Source: Pseudomonas sp. Bc-h (GTDB lineage: Bacteria; Pseudomonadota; Gammaproteobacteria; Pseudomonadales; Pseudomonadaceae). From it: a stretch of 64,000 nt of DNA. The stretch lies in the NCBI RefSeq assembly GCF_002080045.1, contig NZ_MUIN01000009.1:237098-301097 (forward strand). The letters run 5' to 3'. The position numbers and the translations under genes were made by a program. Of the stretch, positions 8,504 to 16,954 are shown piece after piece (position 1 is the first letter of the stretch; every line of letters starts with the position of its first letter). The notes under the pieces were generated by a model. The model had not been told where the DNA came from. It saw nothing but the letters and a program-made list of their open reading frames with translations, and searched no databases.

Positions 8504-8589
8504 CCTCTAGCAGCCCGGCTTGCCGGCGGCGGCGCCCTTGAAATCGCTACCGCCGGCAAACGGAACGCCGCCCGGCCGGACTGCGACAG
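8504..8589. repeat. Dispersed palindromic repeat, copy 2
   Basis: Second copy of the element at 823-908. The right half is almost identical, while the centre differs. It lies between the DJ-1/PfpI gene and the DUF1330 gene. Confidence 0.6.
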
Positions 8590-8657
8590 AATCTGATTGC
8601 CCCGTATCACCCTTGACACCGAACCACTATTTTCTTGAGTTAACCCGAGGAGCACAC

Positions 8658-8960
8658 ATGTCCGCTTACGTCATTTTCATCCGCGAGAAAACCACCGACG
8701 CCGCAGAAATGCAGCGCTACGCAGAAACCGCACCCGCCGCCCGCACCGGCCACGACATCACCCGCCTGGCGTTCTACGGCCAACTTGATGTGCTGGAAGG
8801 TCCATCGGCCGAAGGGGTCGCGGTCCTGCGCTTCCCCGACATGGCCGCCGCACGCGCCTGGTACGACAGCCCTGCGTATACCGAAGCGCGCCAGCACCGT
8901 TTCAAGGGTGCGGAGTACCGGATGCTGCTGGTGGAAGGGGTTGATGCGCTACCGGTTTGA
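8658..8960 (+). CDS. DUF1330 domain protein
   Basis: 100 residues forming a ferredoxin-like alpha-beta fold, the size usual for DUF1330. The family pattern is visible in the opening YVIFIREKTTDAAEMQRY, the central FYGQLDVLEG segment and the helix containing ARAWYDSPAYTEARQHR. Family members are soluble dimers of unknown function, often near redox genes. GAGGAGCACAC before the ATG gives a strong ribosome site. It may share control with the DJ-1/PfpI gene upstream, although a repeat element separates them. Confidence 0.85.
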   Translation: MSAYVIFIREKTTDAAEMQRYAETAPAARTGHDITRLAFYGQLDVLEGPSAEGVAVLRFPDMAAARAWYDSPAYTEARQHRFKGAEYRMLLVEGVDALPV

Positions 8961-8968
8961 TCCTGAAC

Positions 8969-9003
8969 AGGCTCAGTAACGAATCTGCACGGATACTGAG
9001 CCT
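8969..9003. terminator. Inverted repeat after the DUF1330 gene
   Basis: AGGCTCAGTA (8969-8978) pairs perfectly with TACTGAGCCT (8994-9003). It lies nine bases after the stop codon and before the convergent PAS-LuxR gene. There is no clear T-run, so termination is likely but not certain. Confidence 0.45.
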
Positions 9004-9032
9004 AAACATCACGAATTGTCTTTGAACCTGAG

Positions 9033-10670
9033 TCAGCGCTTGCCTGACCCTTGATGAGCAAAGAGGTGACGTTCGCGAGCCCAGACGATCGCCTCTGCCC
9101 TGCTGTGGACATCCAGCTTCGAATACACCGTGGCCACATGGTTTCGGATCGTGTTGAGCGCGAGATTCAAGCGGGAGGCGATTTCCTTGTCCGCCAGACC
9201 CTCGCAGATCAGACCCAGGACATCTCGCTCCCGAGCGGTCAGATCAGTGAATGACGCACTGGGCAGGCTCCGGGTGTTGACGCGCTTCGCGTTCGCCAGC
9301 TTTTCGATCAGCGTCTGGCTGAACCAGGAGGCATCTTTCATCACGGCCTCGATGGCTTCCACCAGCTCAAGCTCCGATCGCTTGCGCTCGCTGATGTCCA
9401 TGAACACGAAGAGGTAGCACGCCGCATCTTGAATGGTCACCGTATCGGCAGCGAGAACGCAGTCCATGACATCGCCGCCTTTCTTGCGAACCTTGAAATC
9501 CATGCCATCGATGCGGCCGGTCTTCTCCAGCACATCGAAGAGTTGCGCAGCGACCTTGTCTTGCTGAAGGAAATCGATCTCGAGCACGGTTTTGCCGATC
9601 AGCTCCATCGTGGTGTAACCCAGGGTTACGAAGAAGGCTTCATTGGCATCGACAATCTGCTGCCTGTCCGCGGTGCACACCATGATCGGCACCGGCGTCA
9701 GCTTGAACGTCTTGGCGAAGCGTTCTTCGCTCTGGCGCAACGCGGTTTCGGCCTTGCGCCGGGTTTCCAGATCGATGAAGGAGAACAGCATGCAGTCCTC
9801 CTCGTTCATGTCCAGAGGTTGCCCCGCCACGATGACCAGCTTGGTGCCGCCCTCGGGCATTTTCAGCTCGGCCTGCATCTGTGGAATGGTCGCCCCCTCG
9901 TTCAGCCGCTCGATAGCCAGGTCCTTGCGCTCGGCGTTTTCCAGCACATCGACCTCGTACACCGAACGGCCGATGACGTTTTCCCGGGAATGGCCGGTCA
10001 TCTCGAGAAATCCCTGATTGACCTTGATGAAGCGCAGATCGCTCAGGCGGCAGATCACGGCAGGCGCGGGATTGGCGTTGAAGGTCTTCTCGAATCGTTG
10101 CTCGGCGCTCGCCCATTGCGTGGCGTCAGCCATGATCAACACCAGCGACTCCGCCTCCCCGCTGCTGTCTTCCAGCACCATGCTGCGCACACGATGAACC
10201 CGGCTGCGATCGTCCTCATCCCCTACCCGGCTGACATCGACGAGAACGTCGCTGAACACTTCGCCTGATGCCACGCGGCTGATCGGGTACTGGTCGGCGT
10301 CCAGCGGATGGTTATTGCGATAGCGCAGGGAAAACCGTTCGCGATACTCATCGCCATTCGCCCCCAGCTCGCCCACTTCGTCGACACCGTGCATGAGCAG
10401 AGCCGCTTCGTTGGCCCAGATGATGGTCTGATCGTTCTCGACCAGGATGACCCCGTCTGACAAGCCGGAAATGATCTGCTGCAACTGACGACGGTTGGTT
10501 TCTCGAGCAAGCACAGCATCTGTCGTGTCATCTCCTGGCGTTTGCGGGCCGATGCTGAATCCGATTATTCGGGCACGGCAGATCTTCGGACTCGCCGCAC
10601 AGAGCTTAGTGCAGCAAGCGCTGCAAGAGTCGGTGCGAATGCACCAGCGCAAGGGGTGCAAATGCGCCAT
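9033..10670 (-). CDS. PAS-domain sensor with LuxR-type DNA-binding domain
   Basis: About 545 residues from the ATG at 10670. Three PAS-like modules are readable: one beginning near QLQQIISGLSDGVILVEN, one near RFEKTFNANPAPAVICR and one near RFAKTFKLTPVPIMVCTA. They are linked by helices with ERKRSE-type signalling segments. The C-terminus is a LuxR/FixJ helix-turn-helix, LTARERDVLGLICEGLADKE onward, so the protein is a one-component sensor-regulator. The first 50 or so codons are Cys-rich and unlike coding sequence. A GTG at 10514 or another internal start may be real, so the 5' end is uncertain. Confidence 0.8.
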   Translation of the reverse strand: MAHLHPLRWCIRTDSCSACCTKLCAASPKICRARIIGFSIGPQTPGDDTTDAVLARETNRRQLQQIISGLSDGVILVENDQTIIWANEAALLMHGVDEVGELGANGDEYRERFSLRYRNNHPLDADQYPISRVASGEVFSDVLVDVSRVGDEDDRSRVHRVRSMVLEDSSGEAESLVLIMADATQWASAEQRFEKTFNANPAPAVICRLSDLRFIKVNQGFLEMTGHSRENVIGRSVYEVDVLENAERKDLAIERLNEGATIPQMQAELKMPEGGTKLVIVAGQPLDMNEEDCMLFSFIDLETRRKAETALRQSEERFAKTFKLTPVPIMVCTADRQQIVDANEAFFVTLGYTTMELIGKTVLEIDFLQQDKVAAQLFDVLEKTGRIDGMDFKVRKKGGDVMDCVLAADTVTIQDAACYLFVFMDISERKRSELELVEAIEAVMKDASWFSQTLIEKLANAKRVNTRSLPSASFTDLTARERDVLGLICEGLADKEIASRLNLALNTIRNHVATVYSKLDVHSRAEAIVWARERHLFAHQGSGKR

Positions 10671-10794
10671 TACACGTCCCGTGCACCTCACCACACTGGT
10701 ACTACGTCGCAAAAGACGAGATGAGTGACTCCCCTGAGTGATTCATACAAACCAATGCAGGGGGTGCACGGCCCTTGCACGAGAGGAACCGCTT

Positions 10795-11787
10795 ATGACT
10801 TCAACTTACGTAACCTCCACTGCCGTCAATCCCGCCTCCCCGTTCAGGGTGTCCTGGAGTTCGGTCTTTGCCGGCGCCGCCATCACGCTGGTGACCTACC
10901 TGGTCTTGAGCGTGCTGGGCACGGCAATTGGCGCCGGGGCGATCAACCCGTTGGCGCAAGGCAATTCGCTGCAAGGATTCGGCACCGGCGCCGGTGTCTG
11001 GCTCTTCGTGAGTACGCTGCTGGCGATCGGCGTCGGCGCATGGGTATCCGGGCGCACTGCGCCAGATCGCGGCGGCTTGCACGGCCTGCTGAGCTGGACA
11101 GTAAGCACGCTGCTCACCACCTGGCTGCTGGCTTCATTGGCGGGTTCGCTGGTGGGCACAGCGGGCAACATCGCCGGCAAGGGGCTTTCGCTGGCAGCCG
11201 ATGGTGTGGCCGCCGCAGCCCCCGGTGTTGGTCAGACGATCAAGCAGCAACTGGACAAAAACGGCATCAGCCTGGATTGGGACAGCCTGAAATCACAGCT
11301 GGACACCACCCTCAAGCAGTCCGGCAAACAGGAGCTCGATCCCTCGAAGCTTGACCAGAAAACCGACGCTGCCGGGGCCGATGCCAAGCAGGCGGCGACC
11401 GAGGCATCCACTGACCCGACCCAGGCCGGCGACCAGCTCAAGCAGTGGTTCGATCGCATCCAGAAAGCCGGAGAACCTGCGCTTAATGCAGCGGACAAGG
11501 ACGCGCTGGTCAACATCGTCGCGGCTCGCACTGGTAAAAGTCAGGATGAAGCCCGCCAGATCGTCGATAACTATGCCCGCGCCTATCAGGAAGCCGCAGC
11601 GAAGGTCAGTCAGCTGAAACAACAGGCCGAACAGCAGGCCCGCGAAGCAGCGGACGTCGCAGCCAGACAAGTCTCCAAGGCTGCATGGGGCACCTTTTTC
11701 ATGTTGCTGCTGGGTGGGGCGCTGAGCTTCGGGACGGCTCGCTACGCGTTGAGGTCACGCCCTGCAGTAGTGGTCACCCCGGTTTAA
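10795..11787 (+). CDS. Putative inner-membrane protein
   Basis: 330 residues; the ATG at 10795 follows GAGAGGAACC. Three membrane segments fall in the first 130 residues (around 20-45, 65-88 and 95-122) and a fourth near 300-322. Between them is a long, Lys/Gln/Ala-rich helical stretch likely to form coiled coil. I recognise it only as a type of pseudomonad membrane protein of unknown role. It is followed by a 15-bp perfect inverted repeat. Confidence 0.75.
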   Translation: MTSTYVTSTAVNPASPFRVSWSSVFAGAAITLVTYLVLSVLGTAIGAGAINPLAQGNSLQGFGTGAGVWLFVSTLLAIGVGAWVSGRTAPDRGGLHGLLSWTVSTLLTTWLLASLAGSLVGTAGNIAGKGLSLAADGVAAAAPGVGQTIKQQLDKNGISLDWDSLKSQLDTTLKQSGKQELDPSKLDQKTDAAGADAKQAATEASTDPTQAGDQLKQWFDRIQKAGEPALNAADKDALVNIVAARTGKSQDEARQIVDNYARAYQEAAAKVSQLKQQAEQQAREAADVAARQVSKAAWGTFFMLLLGGALSFGTARYALRSRPAVVVTPV

Positions 11788-11809
11788 ACATCACGAATCT
11801 GCTGTCTGA

Positions 11810-11851
11810 ATCGGCATCTGGCACCCGTCCCCTTTCGTGCCAGATGCCGAT
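11810..11851. terminator. 15-bp perfect inverted repeat
   Basis: ATCGGCATCTGGCAC (11810-11824) pairs with GTGCCAGATGCCGAT (11837-11851) over a 12-base loop. It stands 22 bases after the membrane-protein stop codon. It lacks a T-run, so it may be a weak terminator or an RNA 3'-end stabiliser. Confidence 0.45.
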
Positions 11852-11998
11852 GACCTGCCCTCTTTATCAACTGAGTGCCACAACACGCACAGCTCAACAC
11901 GCAACGCTGTCAGGTGTGTCGCTATGTCAGGACGATGTTTTCAGCAATTGCTATCATCGGGATTAATGTTCATATCCTATCAATGACCTGGCGCTGCA

Positions 11999-12907
11999 AT
12001 GTCCATCCACTTCGATCTCAACGACCTCCAGGCCTTCCGCGCCGTCGTCGAAAACGGCAGTTTCCGCAAAGCAGCCGAGGCCGTGCAGATTACCCAGCCT
12101 GCCCTTAGCCGACGCATCGAAAAGCTGGAAACGGCGCTGAATGTAAAGCTCTTCGAGCGCACCACGCGCAAGGTCAGCTTGACTACCGTGGGCCGAGCGT
12201 TCCTGCCTCAGGTTGAACGACTGCTCGACGACCTTGATATTGCCTTGATGACCATCGGTGACGTCGGCTCCACCCGGATGGGGAGCATCACGGTGGCCTG
12301 CGTGCCGTCAGCGGCGTATTACTTCATGCCCAAAGTCATCAGCGCGCTCCACCAACGCTATCCGAAGATCAGAGTCAAACTGCTGGATGCGAGCGCGAAC
12401 GAGGTCAATAGCGCCGTGGCGCTCGGGGAGGCTGATTTCGGCGTCAGTTTCAGCGGTAACCTGGCGCCGGAGGTCGAATTTGAATTACTGCTGCAGGAAC
12501 GCTTCGTCCTCGCCTGCCGCCATGACCATCCGCTGGCTACACGCGAAAGCGTGACCTGGGAGGAAATGTACGAATACGACTATGTCTCGCTGGATAAAAC
12601 ATCGGGCAACCGCCTGGTGCTGGACCAGGCTCTTGTACGCATGCCATCCGACAAACCGAGTATGTGCGAAACCCGGCACGTCACGACGATGATCGGCCTG
12701 GTAGAAGCAGGACTTGGCGTGGCAGCGGTTCCATCAATTGCGATGCCAATGACCCCTCACCCCATTTTGGCAAGCGTGCCATTGGTTGATCCGCAAGTGA
12801 TTCGCAACGTGGGTTTGCTCAAGCGTCGAGGGCGTACGCTGACGCCCGCCGCGCTTGAGTTGGAACGCCTGGTAAGAGAGCTTCCGATTCCGTCAGCGCG
12901 CCACTGA
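11999..12907 (+). CDS. LysR-family transcriptional regulator
   Basis: 302 residues, starting MSIHFDLNDLQAFRAVVENGS, with the helix-turn-helix in ITQPALSRRIEKLE and a type 2 periplasmic-binding-like effector domain. It overlaps the 3' end of the convergent binding-protein gene by 15 bases. Its layout suggests that it controls the MFS/binding-protein operon at 12893-14988, but it does not share a divergent promoter with it, so the link rests on proximity only. Confidence 0.88.
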   Translation: MSIHFDLNDLQAFRAVVENGSFRKAAEAVQITQPALSRRIEKLETALNVKLFERTTRKVSLTTVGRAFLPQVERLLDDLDIALMTIGDVGSTRMGSITVACVPSAAYYFMPKVISALHQRYPKIRVKLLDASANEVNSAVALGEADFGVSFSGNLAPEVEFELLLQERFVLACRHDHPLATRESVTWEEMYEYDYVSLDKTSGNRLVLDQALVRMPSDKPSMCETRHVTTMIGLVEAGLGVAAVPSIAMPMTPHPILASVPLVDPQVIRNVGLLKRRGRTLTPAALELERLVRELPIPSARH

Positions 12908-13672
12908 GTCCAGCCCGGTTGACTGGACCGCAGCTTGTGCCTTGGGCGAGGCCATGTAGTCGAGCAGTGCCTTTGCCTGTTTCGGATGCTCGGCATTGAC
13001 GGGGATACCCGCTGCGTATCGCGTCACTGACTGAACATCCTCAGGAATTTTTGCAACGAAGGTCACACCCGGAATCGGCAGCAACTCGGCAACCTGCTGA
13101 AAGCCCAATTCGTAGTCGCCTTTGGCGACCGCGGAGGCGACCGGGATACGTTCGATCATCTTGCTTTTGGGCACAAGCTGTTGCTGGATGCCCAGTTTCT
13201 TGAACAGTTCTTTCTCGATATACACGCCACTGGCGCTGTCGGAGTAAGCCACCGACCGGGCGTTGAGCAACGTATGTCTGAGCTCGGCGTCGGTGCTGAT
13301 CGAGGGTTTGGCGGCGCCTTGTCTGACGACCATACCGATCCGCGAATCCGCCAGCTCCACACGGGATGCGGGATCCACCTTGCCTTGCTTGATCAGCTCA
13401 TCGAGCGCGTAGCCCACCATGATCACCACGTCAGCCCGTTCCCCACGCGCCAGGCGGTTCGGGATGGCCTCAGTGGCCTTGCCCATGGAGGGCCCCAGAA
13501 TGGTAGTCAACGTATCCCCAGAGGAAGCGGCGTACTCTGGCCCCAGCAGCTTGTAGGCTGCCGTGAACCCGCCGGATGTCATGACGTTGAGTTCCTCTGC
13601 CTGGGCAGTGGCGCTCAGCGCCGCGCAACTTAAAAACAAGCCTGCCAGAGAAGTTTTATAGAGCGATGTCAT
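12893..13672 (-). CDS. Extracytoplasmic ModA-like substrate-binding protein
   Basis: 259 residues. A signal peptide ends around SATAQA (about residue 24), and the mature part is a type 2 periplasmic binding fold: LNVMTSGGFTAAYKLL, then ADVVIMVGYALDEL and the hinge region SDSASGVYIEKELFKKLGI. It resembles ModA-type binding proteins, but no ABC permease or ATPase is nearby. Instead it lies 14 bases downstream of an MFS citrate-type transporter in one operon. Binding of a tricarboxylate or another organic anion is an inference from that neighbour. Confidence 0.8.
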   Translation of the reverse strand: MTSLYKTSLAGLFLSCAALSATAQAEELNVMTSGGFTAAYKLLGPEYAASSGDTLTTILGPSMGKATEAIPNRLARGERADVVIMVGYALDELIKQGKVDPASRVELADSRIGMVVRQGAAKPSISTDAELRHTLLNARSVAYSDSASGVYIEKELFKKLGIQQQLVPKSKMIERIPVASAVAKGDYELGFQQVAELLPIPGVTFVAKIPEDVQSVTRYAAGIPVNAEHPKQAKALLDYMASPKAQAAVQSTGLDSVAR

Positions 13673-13686
13673 TGTCGTTTCCTTGT

Positions 13687-14988
13687 TTATACGGCCAACT
13701 GGGGACGGACTGAAATGTGCCTGTACAGGACCAGCGTCGCAGCCAGCGCACAGACCGCAGCGAATGTCATCCAGTACGCGGGAGCGGCTTTGTCACCGGT
13801 GAGATGGATCAGCCAGGTGGATATCGCAGGCGTGAAACCGCCGAACACAGCCGTCGCCAGGCTGTAGGCCAATGAAAATCCCGCGACTCGCACCTCCACC
13901 GGCATGATTTCGGTCAACGCAGGAATCATCGCCCCGTTGTACAAGCCGTACAGAAATGAAAACCAGAGCAGCGCTTCCAGCATGTGAGCGAAGCTGGGTG
14001 CCTGAGCCAGAAACGACAGCGCCGGATAAGCGCTGATGATGGTCAAGAGGGTCATCGTTACCAGCAACGACTTGCGGCCAAAACGGTCACTGAGCGCCCC
14101 GCCGATCGGCAGCCAGAAAAAATTCGAGACACCTACGAGCAAGGTCACAAGCAATGCATCGGAAGTGCTCAGATTCAACACCGTCTTGCCGAAGGTCGGT
14201 GCATAGACTGTGATGAGATAGAACGCCGTGGTCGTCATCGCCACCATCAACATCCCGGCGACCACCACTCGCCAGTTCTGCAACAGGGTCGCGAAGACCT
14301 CTTTCATGGTGGGACGGTGAGAACGGGTAGCGAACGCTTCGGTCTCTTGCAGGCTACGGCGCAAGATGAAAATGAACGGGATGATCAGGCAGCCAATGGC
14401 GAACGGAATCCTCCAGCCCCAGTCGGCCACCGTTGCAGGCGCCATCCACTGGTTCAGCGCGAACCCCAACCCTGCCGCGACAACGATTGCCACCTGCTGG
14501 CTGCCGGATTGCCAACTGGTATAGAAACCCTTGCGCCCAGGAGTCGCCATCTCCGCCAGGTACACTGAGACACCGCCCAACTCCGCGCCGGCGGAGAACC
14601 CCTGTAACAGGCGCCCCAGCAGCACAAGGGCCGGAGCCCACAGCCCGATACTGGCGTAGCCAGGCACCAGAACGATCAACAGCGTACCGCTGGCCATGAT
14701 CGACAATGTCACGATCAAGCCTTTACGCCGCCCGACGTCGTCGATGTAGGCGCCAAGAATCACCGCCCCCAGGGGGCGCATGAGGAAGCCCGCGCCAAAG
14801 ACTGCGAACGTCATCATCAATGACGCGAATTCACTTGAGGCGGGAAAGAAGGCGGCGGCAATCTGGGTGGCGTAAAAGCCGAAAAGGAAGAAATCGAATT
14901 GTTCGAGGAAGTTGCCCGATGTCACCCGGAATACCGCTCCGGCGCGGGCTTTGGCGGATGTCGCCCGCAGATGGGGTGAGCCATGCAT
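13687..14988 (-). CDS. MFS transporter, citrate/tricarballylate symporter type
   Basis: 433 residues with 12 predicted membrane spans. The opening SGNFLEQFDFFLFGFYATQIA, the DDVGRRKG loop between spans 2 and 3, and GRLLQGFSAGAELGG are characteristic of the CitA/TcuC proton symporters in the metabolite:H+ symporter family. The predicted role is inner-membrane import of citrate, tricarballylate or aconitate. It is the first gene of a two-gene operon with the binding protein. The 307-base stretch upstream (14989-15295) shows AT-rich promoter-like sequence and no gene. Confidence 0.85.
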   Translation of the reverse strand: MHGSPHLRATSAKARAGAVFRVTSGNFLEQFDFFLFGFYATQIAAAFFPASSEFASLMMTFAVFGAGFLMRPLGAVILGAYIDDVGRRKGLIVTLSIMASGTLLIVLVPGYASIGLWAPALVLLGRLLQGFSAGAELGGVSVYLAEMATPGRKGFYTSWQSGSQQVAIVVAAGLGFALNQWMAPATVADWGWRIPFAIGCLIIPFIFILRRSLQETEAFATRSHRPTMKEVFATLLQNWRVVVAGMLMVAMTTTAFYLITVYAPTFGKTVLNLSTSDALLVTLLVGVSNFFWLPIGGALSDRFGRKSLLVTMTLLTIISAYPALSFLAQAPSFAHMLEALLWFSFLYGLYNGAMIPALTEIMPVEVRVAGFSLAYSLATAVFGGFTPAISTWLIHLTGDKAAPAYWMTFAAVCALAATLVLYRHISVRPQLAV

Positions 14989-15295
14989 GATTGTTCTCCA
15001 GCGATCTTATTGATGTGCTTATTAGCGCTTGTCGCCGGAGATTGTGATTGACACACCTTGAAACGTTAATTGCTAAGTTTTCATCGATTGATGTGAATCG
15101 CTTATCAATGGTGGACTGACCTCAAGCTGCACATCCATCGGTCAGCAGTAGTGAGTGGGTCCGCCCCGGACAGTCGATATGTGTTCTCAAAGGACCGCTG
15201 CGGCGCTGCTCCAAGCCCGCGCTCAGCGGTCACGCTCGACATGTGTCGAAGGTGTAAGCCGAGCGCGGGGCGTGCCACCCGACGCTTCGCCACAA

Positions 15296-16066
15296 CTACA
15301 CCAACGGCGTTTCCGCACCGTCCATCGTGATCGTGGTGGCGGTGATGTAGCTGGCTTTGTCCGACGCCAGAAACAGCACCAGATCGGCGATTTCTTCAGG
15401 CCTGGCCATCCGTCCCATGGGGATTTTCTGGACGCTGCGCTCAACGGCGGCGTCGACTGAAATCCCCGAGTGTCGCGCATCGGCGGCCATGCCCTCGGCG
15501 ACGCGGCCGGTCTCGGTCAGGCCCGGATTGATCCCCACCACCCTCACCCCCGAACCCGCGTAGGCGTTACCCAGCCCGGCCGTTGCCAGCATCAGCGCTG
15601 CATTGGCCGACCCACCGGCCAGATGAATCGGCTTGGCCACCTTGCCGCCGGATCCGATGATGTTGACCACCACGCCGCGCCCGCGCGCCGCCATGAGTTT
15701 CACAGCCGGGTCGAGGACATTGATCGTCGAGAAAAACTTGGCGTCCATCGCGGCGCGCCAAAATGCCGGAGTGAGGTCTTCGGGCGGCGAGCGTCTGGCC
15801 GCGCCCGCCGAGTTGACCAGCACCTCGATCGGGCCGACTTCCTGCTCGACGCGCTGCACCAATGCGGCGGCGGACTCTTCGTCACACAGATCGGCAGCAA
15901 AGCCGACCGCGCCCGGAAGTTCTGCCAGCGCGGCCTCGATGTTGGCCTGCGCGCGCGAGCTGATCACCACCCGCGCCCCTTCTGCCACGAACTGTCGGGC
16001 ACACGCCAGACCGATGCCCTTGGACCCGCCTGTTACCAGCACAACCTTTGCGTCAACGCTGTTCAT
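15296..16066 (-). CDS. Short-chain dehydrogenase/reductase family protein lacking YxxxK
   Basis: 256 residues from the ATG at 16066, preceded by AAGGAAC. The nucleotide-binding TGGSKGIG (12-19) and the VNSAG segment (84-88) are intact, as is the Ser at 139. The place normally held by the catalytic YxxxK, 13 residues beyond that Ser, reads GSANA (152-156), so both Tyr and Lys are absent. I recall related proteins with the same change, so it looks like a subfamily trait and not local decay. It may bind NAD(P) without classical reductase chemistry. It is divergent from the thioredoxin-like gene at 16321. Confidence 0.82.
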   Translation of the reverse strand: MNSVDAKVVLVTGGSKGIGLACARQFVAEGARVVISSRAQANIEAALAELPGAVGFAADLCDEESAAALVQRVEQEVGPIEVLVNSAGAARRSPPEDLTPAFWRAAMDAKFFSTINVLDPAVKLMAARGRGVVVNIIGSGGKVAKPIHLAGGSANAALMLATAGLGNAYAGSGVRVVGINPGLTETGRVAEGMAADARHSGISVDAAVERSVQKIPMGRMARPEEIADLVLFLASDKASYITATTITMDGAETPLV

Positions 16067-16149
16067 GACCCTGGTTCCTTGATTGGAGAATGTGTCGAGC
16101 ACCCGAAAGCGAAAGCCACATTACGCCAGAGCACCCGGCGCACGACAGT

Positions 16150-16245
16150 GAAACCGCACGTTCACCCCACGGAGGTGGCCTCGCCACGACCTCTGTGGGA
16201 GCAACAGGAGGAACGACGGTCGCGATGAGGCCGCTACATTCGACT
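16150..16245. repeat. REP-like intergenic sequence
   Basis: The 254-base gap between the SDR and thioredoxin-like genes contains CTGTGGGAGCAAC followed by ACGACGGTCGCGATGAGGCC. This resembles the REP-B type seen at 42320-42375. Flanking GGCCTCG/CGATGAGGCC segments give a partial inverted repeat. Confidence 0.45.
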
Positions 16246-16320
16246 GACTGCGCAACGACAGTTGCCGCCCCCCGACATTTCTGCTGGGATGCGGCATCCA
16301 TCTTTTACAGAGCAATCAGC

Positions 16321-16824
16321 ATGATCACCTACCAGCAACTGTTCGACTTCGGCGAAGACTTCAAGTCGTTCGTCAGCCGTGGCATGTCGGCGGAGATCGC
16401 CGCCGTTCGACAGATTCAGGAAAAACTGGCCGAGCCTGGAATCATTACCCCGCAAAGCCTGCAACGTCTGGCCGATGTAAAGGGCCGGTTTCATCTGCTG
16501 GTGGCCGGTGAGATGTGGTGCCCGGACTGCCAGATCAATGTCAGCGTCATGGACTTTGTGCACCGCTTTCAACCGAACATCGAGCTGGCGATCATCACCA
16601 AAGGACGTGCCGAGAACGAACTGAAGCAGCGTCTGGAGCTGGACCGCATTTCCATCCCGTTCGCACTGGTGCTGGACGATGAATTTCAGCCGGTCGGGCG
16701 CTTCATCGAAAGACCGCTGAAAGTGATTGGCGGCGGTGATGCACTCAAGCCCGACTATCGGGCCGGAAAGTATCTGGACAGCACGCTGCAGGATTTCCTG
16801 GATATTTTCGAAGCGACACGGTGA
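16321..16824 (+). CDS. Thioredoxin-like protein with WCPDC motif
   Basis: 167 residues from the ATG at 16321. A helical N-terminal segment precedes a thioredoxin fold with VAGEMWCPDC, placing redox cysteines at 67 and 70, followed by a conserved SIPFALVLDDEFQPVGRF cis-Pro region. There is no signal peptide, so it acts in the cytoplasm. Proteins of this type are annotated as thioredoxin-family with unknown partner. The upstream REP-like sequence makes a separate promoter likely. Confidence 0.8.
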   Translation: MITYQQLFDFGEDFKSFVSRGMSAEIAAVRQIQEKLAEPGIITPQSLQRLADVKGRFHLLVAGEMWCPDCQINVSVMDFVHRFQPNIELAIITKGRAENELKQRLELDRISIPFALVLDDEFQPVGRFIERPLKVIGGGDALKPDYRAGKYLDSTLQDFLDIFEATR

Positions 16825-16849
16825 TCCGCAGCCGCCACTACGAAATTTC

Positions 16850-16954
16850 GTTACCGCCCTTGTGTTTTCCCGCCGGTGAGCCTTACTCATTAGCGTGCTG
16901 AGCCGAAAGCGACTCGCGTCTTGATCACTTGCGCACCGCCAAGGAGATTTTGAC
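16850..16954 (+). promoter_or_regulatory. Candidate ROSE-type RNA thermometer upstream of ibpA
   Basis: The 130-base leader of ibpA ends with CTTG-CGCACCGC-CAAG just before GAGATTTTGAC and the ATG. CTTG can pair with CAAG, and with one bulged base the preceding TC pairs with GA, covering the AAGGA ribosome site. Small heat-shock genes of pseudomonads are known to carry such ROSE elements. The pairing was worked out by hand. Confidence 0.4.

Noticed and set aside
16090..16320. N-terminal extension of the thioredoxin-like protein
   Set aside because: The frame is open but lies over a REP-like sequence and lacks a ribosome site; the ATG at 16321 gives a complete domain.
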